Below are positions 41,533 through 52,779 of a DNA stretch of 64,000 nucleotides, in pieces. The stretch is from assembly GCF_010093815.1 (NCBI RefSeq), contig NW_022985557.1:806001-870000 (forward strand), written 5' to 3'. This stretch comes from Pseudovirgaria hyperparasitica. Taxonomy: Eukaryota; Ascomycota; Dothideomycetes; Acrospermales; Acrospermaceae. Each line of letters begins with the position of its first letter. Position 1 is the stretch's first letter. The position numbers and the translations under genes were made by a program. Under the pieces are notes generated by a model, which was given only the letters and a program-made list of their open reading frames with translations, did no database searches and was not told where the DNA came from.

Positions 41533-44500
41533 TCAATCCCCCTCCCACGTCGGCATCCACTCCATCCCCGGATAACTCGCCGCAAACATGACCGGCTCAT
41601 CCTCCTCCTCGCCCTTTGGCACAGCGCTCAGCTCTGCGATGCCTTCTGGTGCGTCGAAGACTTTGCTACTGGCGGCAACAACAGTGCCAGACACACCATT
41701 ACCTGGAGCAGCTGGAGTATGAGCAACAGGTGTAGTACCATCAGCATCAGCATCAGCACCAACACCACCCAGACCACCAGATAGCGCGGGAGAGGAAGTA
41801 TGCGCAGCCAAGCTATCCGCTTGCTGTGCGGTGTGTACGGTGACGCTTGCGTCATTCTCATGCGAATTAGCGGAAGATGTAGTCGTAGGCGAGGAAGTAA
41901 GTGTGTGCACAGGAGGAGGTGGCAGGATCTGTCGTGCCTCGGGGGATGCGCGCGGATTTGTACTCATGTCGACTTGCTGCGCATCTGTGTCCATACGATT
42001 TGTCGTCGGAGGATTGGCAGCAGCAGCAGCAGCATCACGAATATCCGGCACGGCCGGGACGCCGTTCTGCCCTGGGACTATGGCATCAAAGGAGCCGGAC
42101 TCGCGGCTTGGATGTGCGGAATTTGCGGGAGTGGGATCGGTGAGGAATGTTGGGCCGTCTATGTTGTTAGCTACCTCTTCGCGGAGAGGATGGGCTGTGG
42201 GCGGCGGGGGCGGCGGCGCGGATGAAGGGGTGTGTTTGTCGTCGAGCAGAGGTGGCGAGGGAGAATGGTGGTGGTTCGGGGGCAGCGGGAACATTTTGAC
42301 TGATGGGGCGCGTGGGATATGCTCTGTTGACACGGCTGATTGTGGGATTGGGCTGAGTGAGTGTTGGACTTCTCGTGGAAGCACTTCGCGGTAGCCTGGT
42401 AGAGGGGGCTGGTGTGGAGGACGAGAGGGGTGTGGTGAGGGTTGCTGGGCGTGGTGCGAGGGATAGTTTGATTGCCCGTCTGGATGCTGCTGCTGATGCT
42501 GCTGCTGCTGCATGTGTTGCGGGACTTGGTGAGTTGGCTGTTGCTGGTAATGCTCCGGAGACGATGTTTGCCCCTGAAGCAGAGGGTGGCGCGGTGCCGG
42601 GGGAGCATGCATCGTGTTCTGGATCTGGTGGATCGGATGTTGCGGGTGTTGAGCCGGATGCTGAGGCGGCTGCTCGTGCGGAGCCGCGAAGCGGAAACCA
42701 GGCGGCGGCTGTGGTGCTTGATTGTTGTTGGCGAAGAGAAACCCGGGCGGAGGGCCACTGGCTTGAGGATGCATTGGGGGACCTTGCATTTGCTGCGCAG
42801 TCTGCACTGGAGCACCCAGAATCTGGGATGCCTTGGGATGGCTCATCTGCATTCTGTGCTCTTCCTCCTCCTCTACGCCATTCGGTAATGTTATAGCCCA
42901 TGGCCTCTCTTGCTGACCGCCATCTTTCGAGTTTCGCGCGGCCTTGGACTTCTTCGTCTCCCCAAACTTGGCTGCACCTATAGCTGCGCCTACCAAGCCG
43001 CTTCCAAACAGTTTCTTATGAGCCGGCGGTGACGACAAAGGCGACACAAGAGGCGGCGACATCGGTTGCGTCAGTCTGTTATGACGGCCCGGGTCGGGCT
43101 TGACGTGAGCAGCGTATGAATCAGATGAGAACTTCCGGGGTGGCCCTGTGGATGGCCCTCGGAAAGGATCCCGGGGATCGCGGCGCCAGGTCGGGCTTTC
43201 AGTCGACAGAAGTCCCGGTGGTGTAAGAGGCCCATAGGGATTGAGCGGTCGCTGGAAGCCTTGATCGTTGATGTGGCGAAACGACCTGTCATAAGCCGCG
43301 GGCAGTGGCACATCGTCATACTTGGGCTCAGGAGGAGTGATTATCCCTTTATCCATTGGCGAAGGAGTCCTACCATTATGATGCGGCGAAAATGTCTCGA
43401 CAGGCGAGATGCCGGGATGTAGTTGATTCTCATGGATAGGTCCAAGAGTGCTACTAGACTTCACGAAGCTATTCCCTCGAACGGCATTCATCGCCTCGTC
43501 GTCAAGTTCTTCATCTTCCTCGTCGTCCATATCCTCACGTAACAGGTTGCCCTCCCCGTACTTGTCAGATTGACGGGAAGTTCTACCACTCATGCTGTGG
43601 GAGGTATGCGACCTCTCAGGATAAGCCTGCGAAGGCGGGACTTGTCGCACAGCTTGATAGGCAGAGCCGTCATTAGTGGTGTTCCCATTCACCTTGGATT
43701 CTGACTTGAATGCCTTTAGAGCATTAGGTGAATTGTAACTTCCAACGCCGTCCCTTTGCAAGAACTTTTTCATAGAAAATCGATTCTTCTTGTTGCCGCT
43801 GTCGGGATGATTCGATGGAGTCTGGAATGACATTCGGTGTGCAGCCTGTACCGCCGACGAAGAGCTGCCAGCACTGCCATTACTCGGACGCGGTTCGCCA
43901 TGTCCATTCATGGGTGTGATCTCTTGGACAGCAGAAGGCCTGCCGAGCACCTTGAAGACCCCAATAGCCTTGCCCTTGAGCTTAAACCGATCCGCGTCCT
44001 GCGTAAAGAAGGAAAGGCCGTGCGCTCTAGACGGCTCCTTTCCTTTATCCATTCTGTGCCCCTGGGATGCATAGCCCGGCTCCTCGTTCTCTTTCCTAAA
44101 GTTAGGATCTGCCTGCAACTTCAGTTCTAGTGCCTTCTTTGTAGCCTCTCGGTAGCCAGAAAGCTGGTAGGCGACGTGCTCTTGGCTTGGGTCGATTGGC
44201 ACGATCGGAGTGTGTCGTGGTTTTCCTCCTTTCGGCGACGTCGTCGATGGCCCAGGCTGGTAGGCAATATCGGGCTCGATGGGATCGTGTTGTGCTGGTT
44301 CTTCCGCGATTGGAGGGTGTGAAGCACTAGGAGTACGGAAGCCATTCTCCGCGCTATGCTGGCGTTGCGTAGGTTGCCTTTGCACTGGTATATCCTCCTC
44401 TCGAGCGGGCTCCTGAGTTTGGCGAAAGTCATTGTGTTGCGGACCCATCTGCTGATGCACCGCGAGCTGACCAAACGACGACCTTTGCTCCTGCTCGTCT

Positions 44501-47259
44501 GGCTTTAATGTCTTCGGTTCTTGATTCCGATTGATGTTACGTGCCACGAGATCCTCCCTGTCTTGTCGCTCTTTCCTGGTGATTGTGCTTACTCGTTCGA
44601 TTGTCTTGCCCTCGCCATCACGAGGCAGGGTCACAAATGACATGGGACGTGAATCCGCAGAGTCAATCGAGCTTCGCAATTGGCGATCATCCTTGCTAGT
44701 ACGATTAGTCCAAGACGCGAGACTCTGGACCCCTAAACTGTCTTTCGATCTGTGCCGGCCTGTAGTCTTCTGAGTCGTCGCCGAGCTCTGGGACGGAGCA
44801 TGTGATTGCCCGGGTGTTGTCGTCGAGTCGTGGGTGGTTATCGTTGGTGTTCCTTTCGCGTGCGTCTGCCCTTGGTGGATCTGATTTGAAGGAGGCGGCA
44901 CTACTCCGCCATGGTCGCCGTAAAGGTCATCGTCTGACATTAGACTCGCGACGCTCGCGTTGTCTGCATTTTGATTTATCATGAGGTTCTGCTGACTCTT
45001 TAGACCCGGCATTGATGTACCATTCTGTTGCAGAATTGGTTTGTCTCCGGGCTTCATTGTATTTCGGATTGCCGGATGCAATGCCAATGGAACCATCGCA
45101 GCTTCCACGTCACTCTTGTGTCTTTGGATCGAAGATGGCGCCTCGGTATCGTCCCCAATAAGCGTCTCATCATTCTGCGGAGGCGTTGCGAACGATCGTG
45201 TCGGATCAGCACGCTGAGGTGCGCGGGGCGGAGTAGACAGCCGCGGAAGCTCGTCTTTGGCATCATATTTAAACGAGAATGAAGGAGACGGTATCGTTAC
45301 GTCCAAACCCCTAATATTGCTAGTCTGTACCTTCGGTATATGCTGAAAGAACGCGAGTGGCTTGACAGGAATTGGTGTATCTTTAGGCGGAGGAAGTGGA
45401 GGTCGATTCTGCAATCTCGGTGGCTCCGGAGCAGCCACGACGCGTACGGCATACCCTTCGGTGCGGATCGGCTTGGACCCGGACTCAGAAGAACCATTTA
45501 CCACGGCGTTCGACAGCGCTTGAAGTAATGCGCCCTGGCGTCGAGGCGCTTGCGATAGCTGTGCACCGGGAACCGCATCATAGCCATTCAACGGCGAGTC
45601 TCTTCGGACTTCGCGCTTCGTGATCATCGGCGGTCCATTGACAACTGGCGGAGGGGGTGGAGCAAATTCTTGCGCAAGGGACAACGGACTCGGCTTGCGT
45701 GCGTGTTGATCTTCAAATTGAGGTGGGCGATCGAATATTGGCGTCGGGTTCTGCGATGCCTGGACTGTTGGAGTCAAGACAATGTCTCCTGGAAGACTAC
45801 AACTGTCACCGGCGGAGGAATCGTCATCGCTGGCGACCCCGGACTTGCTCGGTTGCTGCGTCGCAAGGGGGATCTGGATATGTGGTGGTTGCGTCGCATT
45901 GCGATCCGTCCTCTGCACGTGCGTGGGCGCATTTGCTTCACCATAATTAGTAGCAGCGCCATTTTCTATATTCACATTGTCGTCCTCAAAAGAGAACCGT
46001 GTCGGGGCTTGAGGAGTTTCATCTTCATCCACTGCCGTCGTGCTTGATCCATCGTGAAGAAAGGTGTCAACCTGCTGGCCGACTGCATCGTCTTCATCTG
46101 GGTCTTGCAGATGTGATTGCCCGCCTAGATTGCTTGCAGTCGCATCGGCAGACGCACCCCGAACAAAGTGCCCTGTCATGTTTCCAGCGTCCGGCGTTGG
46201 CTCATCGTCTTCTTCAGATGAACTATCCACCTCTTCCTCCCGGACGTTCATTTCCTTCTCCAGACCATAGGAATTCTGAAGAGCGATCTGTTCCTGCTCT
46301 CTCTGTCTCTCTGCAAGCAACTGGTCTCGCTCTTGGTTTCTATCCGAGTCAGATATTGGGCTGACTAGAGATGCGCGACGCTGGTCGATGGTGGGAGGTC
46401 TGGTGCCGACTGGGCTTATCTCGCCATCCTTGTTGATCACACGAGCCTGAACACCGGTGCCAATCTCTATCTCGTCGCTCACCGGATCGGAGCCCGAGTC
46501 TATCGAAGACTCGTAGCCATCCACACCATCTTCAATCTCCTTTTTGAATTCCTTCAGTTCGTCGTATATCTCGGGATTCTCGGTGAGCGTTCGATCGGGA
46601 TCCTCCTCAGCGGAGACGTGGTTCGGCTGCTCGTCCGCTGTGGCAGTCATAGTTGCAGGATCGACGCCCTGCACGGCCTGTAGCTGTTCCACACTGACGG
46701 GCAGGCTCGCGTGCCGCATGACACTCCTCAGAATCCTATCCTGAGCACCGTCCGGCAACGGCGGCTCGTCTTCCATGTTCCTCAAGTCGCCCCAAGACCT
46801 CTTATGTATGGACGTCGGCGCGGGAGACGGTAGGACGCCGAGATGTGAATCTACCACGCCATTAGAGTTCGGGGGAGGCGTAGTCGGCGGTTCAGGAAAC
46901 GCAGCGGCGGTGGCAGCAGCAGCAGCGTCAGACGCGTAGGTCGGGTCGACGTACGTCGTCTGGGGCAGGCGACGCGAGCTCCAGGCCTGCGCTCTCGAGA
47001 CGTCTATGCCAGAGCCGCCCAGCCACGAGTGAGGGCGGTGGTGGTGGTGTTCGTTGAACTCGCTATGATCGAGCTCGCTGGCGCGTTCGGTGTTGCGCCG
47101 CAGCAGGAAGATGCTGCTGGGACGCGAGGACGGCTTTGACTTGCGAGCGAACGGGCCTAACGACCAGCTCCGTCTGTGAGATTGCTTTTCCTCGTCATTG
47201 GCGTCGCGCAGGGTTCGCAGGCGGGGGATTGACGCGACCGAGGCGGACCGTGAGTACAT
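41533..47259 (-). CDS. Very long disordered fungal protein, unknown function
   Basis: An open minus-strand frame continues for 2005 codons from 47550. I prefer the ATG at 47259 (MYSRSASVASIPRLR), giving about 1908 aa: the 97 residues before it are unlike the rest and could be leader sequence or hide an intron. The protein is largely disordered: Ser/Pro/Gln-rich with basic patches near the N-terminus (RRSWSLGPFARKSKP), acidic blocks (EEEVDSSSEEDDE, EDMDDEEDEELDDE), several PPxP runs, and a Gln/His-rich tract near 42480-42530 encoded by CTG/CAT repeats. A short conserved-looking C-terminus ends with YPGMEWMPTW. RFSFEDD and repeated R-x-S sites suggest phosphorylation. No globular catalytic domain is apparent, so a scaffold or signalling role is only a guess. 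The next gene upstream on the same strand is also a long disordered protein. Confidence 0.83.
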   Translation of the reverse strand: MYSRSASVASIPRLRTLRDANDEEKQSHRRSWSLGPFARKSKPSSRPSSIFLLRRNTERASELDHSEFNEHHHHRPHSWLGGSGIDVSRAQAWSSRRLPQTTYVDPTYASDAAAAATAAAFPEPPTTPPPNSNGVVDSHLGVLPSPAPTSIHKRSWGDLRNMEDEPPLPDGAQDRILRSVMRHASLPVSVEQLQAVQGVDPATMTATADEQPNHVSAEEDPDRTLTENPEIYDELKEFKKEIEDGVDGYESSIDSGSDPVSDEIEIGTGVQARVINKDGEISPVGTRPPTIDQRRASLVSPISDSDRNQERDQLLAERQREQEQIALQNSYGLEKEMNVREEEVDSSSEEDDEPTPDAGNMTGHFVRGASADATASNLGGQSHLQDPDEDDAVGQQVDTFLHDGSSTTAVDEDETPQAPTRFSFEDDNVNIENGAATNYGEANAPTHVQRTDRNATQPPHIQIPLATQQPSKSGVASDDDSSAGDSCSLPGDIVLTPTVQASQNPTPIFDRPPQFEDQHARKPSPLSLAQEFAPPPPPVVNGPPMITKREVRRDSPLNGYDAVPGAQLSQAPRRQGALLQALSNAVVNGSSESGSKPIRTEGYAVRVVAAPEPPRLQNRPPLPPPKDTPIPVKPLAFFQHIPKVQTSNIRGLDVTIPSPSFSFKYDAKDELPRLSTPPRAPQRADPTRSFATPPQNDETLIGDDTEAPSSIQRHKSDVEAAMVPLALHPAIRNTMKPGDKPILQQNGTSMPGLKSQQNLMINQNADNASVASLMSDDDLYGDHGGVVPPPSNQIHQGQTHAKGTPTITTHDSTTTPGQSHAPSQSSATTQKTTGRHRSKDSLGVQSLASWTNRTSKDDRQLRSSIDSADSRPMSFVTLPRDGEGKTIERVSTITRKERQDREDLVARNINRNQEPKTLKPDEQEQRSSFGQLAVHQQMGPQHNDFRQTQEPAREEDIPVQRQPTQRQHSAENGFRTPSASHPPIAEEPAQHDPIEPDIAYQPGPSTTSPKGGKPRHTPIVPIDPSQEHVAYQLSGYREATKKALELKLQADPNFRKENEEPGYASQGHRMDKGKEPSRAHGLSFFTQDADRFKLKGKAIGVFKVLGRPSAVQEITPMNGHGEPRPSNGSAGSSSSAVQAAHRMSFQTPSNHPDSGNKKNRFSMKKFLQRDGVGSYNSPNALKAFKSESKVNGNTTNDGSAYQAVRQVPPSQAYPERSHTSHSMSGRTSRQSDKYGEGNLLREDMDDEEDEELDDEAMNAVRGNSFVKSSSTLGPIHENQLHPGISPVETFSPHHNGRTPSPMDKGIITPPEPKYDDVPLPAAYDRSFRHINDQGFQRPLNPYGPLTPPGLLSTESPTWRRDPRDPFRGPSTGPPRKFSSDSYAAHVKPDPGRHNRLTQPMSPPLVSPLSSPPAHKKLFGSGLVGAAIGAAKFGETKKSKAARNSKDGGQQERPWAITLPNGVEEEEEHRMQMSHPKASQILGAPVQTAQQMQGPPMHPQASGPPPGFLFANNNQAPQPPPGFRFAAPHEQPPQHPAQHPQHPIHQIQNTMHAPPAPRHPLLQGQTSSPEHYQQQPTHQVPQHMQQQQHQQQHPDGQSNYPSHHAQQPSPHPSRPPHQPPLPGYREVLPREVQHSLSPIPQSAVSTEHIPRAPSVKMFPLPPNHHHSPSPPLLDDKHTPSSAPPPPPPTAHPLREEVANNIDGPTFLTDPTPANSAHPSRESGSFDAIVPGQNGVPAVPDIRDAAAAAANPPTTNRMDTDAQQVDMSTNPRASPEARQILPPPPVHTLTSSPTTTSSANSHENDASVTVHTAQQADSLAAHTSSPALSGGLGGVGADADADGTTPVAHTPAAPGNGVSGTVVAASSKVFDAPEGIAELSAVPKGEEEDEPVMFAASYPGMEWMPTWEGD

Positions 47260-47550
47260 GGACAAATTCGGGGCCCGGGATGAGGAGAATTTGTCAAGAG
47301 TTTGGTATGCGGATCGCGCCGAGGCGTCCTGCGAGTCCACTTCAAGGCATATATGTATGTAAGTAGGGAATGCGGTGTTGGCGTACCAAAGGGAATAAAG
47401 GGAAGAAGTGATAGCAATAATGAACGAGTAATGCGCGATGTAGTGTAGCGGGAGCGAGTCGAGGGTTAATGGTAAATCAGAACTGGAGAGAGATGTCTTG
47501 GAGATGAATGATGGACGGGGCTGAAGTTGGCGAAGGCTTAGACGCTCCAC

Positions 47551-47964
47551 GTTCGAATCTCAGCCAATCGAACAATTCACAACCAGCAAACAATCCCCGG
47601 CCCCGTCTATGGATCCATGCGGCGCGACGGCGACAAACTACTCCACATCTTGTCCTTTAGGCCCTTTAGTGGCGCCAGGGTTACCAAAGAGACGAGGCAT
47701 CCGTGCATAGATGGATATATATATATGTGTGTGTATATATATACATACACCTAAAAACAGTCTTGTCATCATCGCCAATATATGCAGGGGAACATCGTGC
47801 ACCCGCCGATCTGTGTGCTGGCTGTGCTCAATTTATATGTCACAAATCACCCTCATCATTATCACCAGCTTCATCATCAGCCGCCTTGCGCATACGAGAC
47901 AAGTAACAGAGGAACAAGGAGAAACGTCGGAAAGTTGGCATATATGATAGCTGCGGCCATTAAA
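47551..47964. other. Intergenic gap between two long minus-strand genes
   Basis: About 410 nt containing the promoter of the 41.5-47.3 kb gene and an alternating AT/GT microsatellite. Short plus-strand frames here are not convincing. Confidence 0.45.
47713..47752. repeat. (TA)n/(TG)n microsatellite
   Basis: Alternating purine-pyrimidine tract: (TA)n, (TG)n, then (TA)n again, ending in ACATACAC. Such tracts are length-variable and can adopt non-B structures. Confidence 0.8.
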
Positions 47965-50900
47965 TCAGTCCACCACCTTCTCGCCGCCTCCCTTGAGCCG
48001 GCTCTTCCCCTTCGCAAACAGACCCCTGGCACTTGTCGTTGCCTTTCCGCCAAATATACCCGCAGTCTGTAACAGTTCTTTGCCCTTTGCCTGGACCTTC
48101 GCGCCACCAGAAGGACTAGACGTTCCGGTGTGGGCAGCACTCACAGGTGAGCCTGCAGCCACGGCCGGGCTCGATGGCGAGTTGGTTGATGGCTGGTGTG
48201 AGAATGAGGGCTTGCTGGAGGTAGCAACTTGGTTCATCTTGCTGAAAACACTGAGCGACGGCGCATGTCGGTGCCGTGCTGACGAAGGAACCGCTGCTGG
48301 AACATTCGGTGCCCTGATGGCGATGTTCCTGACGTCTGCATGCTCTGGGCGCGCCGCTAGTGTGATCTCCAGCCAGTTACGCAAGCCAGTATCCATGTCT
48401 GCAAATTGCTTGCGAGTTAAGTCGTACTTTTCGGTGCGCTCATGAGCTGACTTCAGAACGAGTATCTCTCTGAAAGGCGGGATGCGCCCTGGATCAGCGA
48501 CTGCTGCGGCAGACGCAGGCGGCCCAGAAAATGATGGCTGCTGAGCTTCCACAGTCGGCTCGATTGGTTCATCTTGCTGAAGACTGGATACCTTTGACAT
48601 TTCCGCACTTGGTCTACCATACGTCGGCTCCTCAATTGCTTCGGGGTTCTCAGTATTCAAAACATGCAGGCCTCTGTTGACGACGGGTCCGGTGGTGTCA
48701 GGCGTGCTCACATCACTTGCAGCAATGTTAGCCGGAGGTGGCGGAAGTGGTGAATTGGTCGAAGTAGGAATCGGAGCGGCCGGGGATGTCTCTGTAGGCA
48801 ATGCGATCGGGGCAGACCCCGAGGGCTTCGGCGCGGGCTTTTCCCACGAGAAGCGTCGATCTAGATAGCCAGGTCCTGTTGAGGCGTCCAGCTCCACGGC
48901 TTTCTCCACTACGGGAGCTTCCACAGTTGTCTCCGGCGAGGTAGGCTTCGATGTGACATTTCTGAATGGATAAGTGTCAGCGCCTCCTGGCCCTCCCCAG
49001 AAAGAGTCGTACTCGGCTGGAAGAACAGAACTATCTCGAGACAATGCAGCCTCGGGAGCAGCCAGTTTTTGGGCCAACTTGGCGGCTTGGGGGCTCTCGG
49101 AGGCGATGGGACTCAGAGTCTGCACAATCTCTTTCCGTAGACGATCGCTTTCTTCATCGTTCGGCGAGTTATCGGTGCTTAGGCGCGGCACGCTGACAGA
49201 CTGTTCGGCAGTCGATATAGGAGGGAGCATGTCAGGGACAGGTGTAGCTTCACGGCTTTTTAGCGGGGGCACTGGCCGAATCTCATTGGAACTTTCACTC
49301 TGGCTCTCATCGTCAATATCCTTCGGCGGAGGTGTTGGTGCAATCGTGGACTCGGTCAAGTTCGACTCGATGCGTTGAGGTCCCAGTGGTCGACTTTGCA
49401 CCTCACCGATATCTCTACTTTTGGGTGTCTCCTCAGAGCTACCGAAGCCTGCGGCTGCTTTGATAGACTCTCCCATGGCGGCACCTGCTGCAGCTAGTGC
49501 AGACATCGCATCGCTTGGGCTTGTGACGTTGCCCTCCGGTGTTTCAGTCCACTTTGGAGATGTCGCTTCCAAGTCGACAGCATTGGCATCATGTTTGTCT
49601 TCCGGCGCATTCTGAAGTTGCTTTTCCGGCTCGCTCGGGGTGGCTAGACCAGGAGTAGACACATATGATTCCCACTGTCCGGGAAGTTTAGGTCGGAAGC
49701 TTTCTTCGCGAGCAGGTGCTGGCCTTGCATCTGTGGAATGCACTGTTGTGTCTTGTTTGGCGCTCTTGTTCGAAGAGACCGACTGTACCGAGTTTCTTCT
49801 CGATTCAGCATCGAACTTCCCAGCCAAGTCGCGAACACGTCCTTTCGATGGTGACTCTGATCTATCACGCGGTATGGCTGGATTTGGTGCAGTGAACTCT
49901 CTGGTCTGCTCAAGGAACGCAGCCTGGGACTCTTTTTCCTGCCCTGCCAGCTTCGCTACGTCTCTTTCGGGGCTGGTGACGATGGCTTGGGCGATGTCTT
50001 CTTCTCGCATAGTATAATCTTTCGTAGGGCTTGGAATCTCCGACGTCGAAGCACCAACGGGACTAGCAACATCTATTTCTGCCGCAGATGGAAAGCGTAA
50101 ATGGGCTGTTGAAGCAATGACCGGAGAGCGGGCAGGGCTATCGGTGGGAGTTGGTGAGACAAGACTCCGCCGCTTGGGATTTGAGCCACCGGATCCGGTG
50201 CGCGAGTGGGTTGCCTGATCAGGTCGAAGTGGTGCTTGATCCAGTCCATGAAGCGTCGCAGATGCACGCCTTGACGCATTTGGACTTTCCTCTGCGATCA
50301 CAGGTGTCGCCATGTCTTTTGCCTCTGCAACTCTCGCACGACTTGCTGCTGCTGCGGAGCTGGGAACCCGACTCATGATTGGACTGATACCACTCGTACT
50401 GTCTGTGTTGCTGCGCGATACGCTCGACCCAGTCTCTGAAGTCGACCCCGGTTGACGGGACACGGGTGTTGGTGGGACAGAATTGTCATCCTTGCGCGTG
50501 AATGCCTGGTCGACCACACCTTTGATCTCCGACGATGTATTGTTACTAGACGACGCAGGCTGTTTCCGGGAAAGCTGTCTCTGAACAGGTGGGGTAGCCG
50601 GGCCTGGAGAATATCCTGCTTGTGACCAGAAGTCATCGCCAAATGACGTACTGGAGAACTCTGGCAACGCTGGCGAGTTACTAAACCGCTTGGCCGGCGT
50701 AGTTGTTGAAGTCGCTGGTGGAGCCTGGATTTGTGGAGCTCCACTGGTCGCAGGAGGTTGTGCAATGTTTTCGCTCTTCCCTTCGGCGACCGACTCTAGT
50801 GGTCGCGCGCTTCGACTACTATCTTCAGCCGGCCGGCTGCTGAGAGAATCGACACTCGGGCGGCTAGATTCCATTGAAGCACGCTCCTTTTCTCTCGCTT

Positions 50901-51806
50901 CTGCTATCCTCTTGTATATATCTGCAGGGCGGATGAGGTTCGGTGTTCCGCTGGACTCACTGCCTGTACGTTGTTTCAGTGCCGTAGGCGTCGCGTCCAA
51001 TGAACCCAGCAGGTCTGAAGGAGCATCATCTTGGCCAAGACTGCTCTTCCGTGGCGGAAATTTCGAGACTGGCGATTCTCCGGGGCCGACAGAGGGCCGT
51101 GTCTGTAGGGGCTGTGGCATGGCGGATGGGTTGTAATCTTGTCTCCGTTGAGGCTCCATATTCGCCGACGGCGTCTCGGAGATGACGGAGTGGCTCCAGC
51201 TTGCGGCGCTCGATTGGCGACTGGCAGCCGGCTGTGATGGATAGCTTTGTTGCTGGCCACTCCGAGTATACTGCTGCTGAGAAGCAGGACCCGAAGCAGA
51301 AGCCATGGAGGCTGGACTCTGCATCAAGCTCTCTTCGTGGCGCAAGTTGTTTGCAGGTCCGCTGGTATCGATGCGATGTTGAGGGGGATGTGGTCCAGAG
51401 AATGCGCGCCTCTCGTCGCCGGTGTCGAAGGAATTCTTTCGTCCCATTGCCTGCGAGGGGGCAGATCGAGGATCCGTGAAGTTTCTCGCAGCATTCGATG
51501 GCATCTGCTGCTGCTGAGGCACAGGAGGAGGTGCCGCACTAGCACCATACTCGTCCTGCTCGTCATATTCGCCCCAATCGTCACCATCATACGAGAAGGA
51601 CTTTGCTTCCACCCATTTCTTTGTCTTTGCGCGGTTCACATTTGTGGAAAAGGAGGGTGGAGGGCCGCCAGGAGGACCTTGTTGTCGGCGATCACTGAAC
51701 GTATTCGTGTCAGCTATAGCCCTAACTAATAATAACAGTCGTAGAGATGCTGATCAACTTACAGAGGTGAGCGATGATCTTGCGCAAACTGCCATGGACG
51801 CGACAT
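47965..51806 (-). CDS. Long disordered fungal protein with conserved termini
   Basis: Minus-strand model: exon 1 51806-51763 (MSRPWQFAQDHRSP), intron 51762-51695 (68 nt, GTAAGT...TTCAG, with GCTGAC about 16 nt before the acceptor), exon 2 51694-47965; 1257 aa. The N-terminus (NRAKTKKWVEAKSFSYDGDD, then WGEYDEQDEYG) looks conserved and acidic-aromatic. The long middle is Ser/Pro-rich and disordered, with many S-P and R-x-x-S sites. Near the C-terminus an ordered helical segment appears (FREILVLKS, HERTEKYDLTRKQF, DTGLRNWLEIT), followed by a basic Gly/Lys amphipathic tail (KGKELLQTAGIFGGKAT, then RGLFAKGKSRLKGGG) that could contact membranes. I recall proteins of this layout in many filamentous ascomycetes but know no established function. 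The tiny first exon is supported by strong splice sites. Confidence 0.85.
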
Positions 51807-52779
51807 ATTTCTTGTCGCAATGCTCAATAGGACAGGTCGTCAGTATGCAGCTCCGGGCTATTCATAGAATGCAGGCTTAACAATACGACAGCAGTGTGGA
51901 CGGAGGTCTGTCTGACAGACCAGGAGACAACGAACGGACAAAGGATATTAGATATTACGTGTAGGAAGCAGCCGAAGCAGCGTGATGTCGGTGTTGATGC
52001 AAAGGGAGAGAGAGTGAAATGAGTGAAAGATGCTGTGGAGTTGGAAGTTGGAGTGTTAAGCGTCAACCGCTAACCATAAAGCACTGAGTCGAAACAACAG
52101 AGTGACATATGACGCACTGCTTCAAGCCACGAAATGTGCTTTGCTGCTTGGTAACAGGGACTGCAGCTAGAACATGATACACAAAGTCCTCATTCCCATC
52201 ATTAGACTTCTCGATATCCCTCTGATTCGTCTGTTGTGTCTAATTCTGTTGCGCTGACGATACGTGAGAGACGAATGGCTGCGTCGTCACCTCTGTGTGG
52301 CTGTGCGCGTAGAGATTGGATGCGCTCAGGGGTCTTTGCTGAATGCAAAATGGGTCAGAAAGCTTGATGTCTCGACAAGAGTAATCTTGCCGCATAATTA
52401 TGCCAAGATATAACACTGCATGCAGCCACCCCTCTTCTGCTCTTACCACGACTCCTGAACTGTCGTGTATCAGCATCACAACACACTACTGGTCTGCATC
52501 TCACTTCCATCACGAACGCGCAGACGATCGAGTCGTCCAACATCTTTGTTCGCGAGATTTTCGCATTCTACACTTCCTGAACAGACGCTCCTTTTGCCTC
52601 GCCCTTCTCTCCACATTTCCGCAACGGCTGGCCCAGACACAAGAACGCCACGGACCCGTTGAAACTCCGACTCCCAAAACCTCCACCCTCCACCTATCCT
52701 CTCTCCCAACCGCAAACTGTACATATACATATACCATACCCTCACCTCACCCACAACCCACTGTCCACAACCCACAACA
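51807..52779. other. Divergent intergenic region
   Basis: About 970 nt serving as promoter for the long minus-strand gene and for SED5. The SED5 leader (52600-52779) is C-rich. A long minus-strand frame overlapping SED5 extends into it but is an antisense shadow. Confidence 0.5.

Noticed and set aside
41183-41591. Open frames on both strands in the pyrimidine-rich 3' flank
   Set aside because: Products are simple-sequence artefacts of CT-rich and TACCA repeats.
42167-42901. Overlapping Ala/Ser/Pro-rich frames on both strands
   Set aside because: Shadows of the long disordered protein in its Gln/His/Pro-rich part.
47540-47575. GTTCGAATC resembling a tRNA T-loop
   Set aside because: The flanking bases do not form a T stem, and no acceptor or anticodon arm can be placed.
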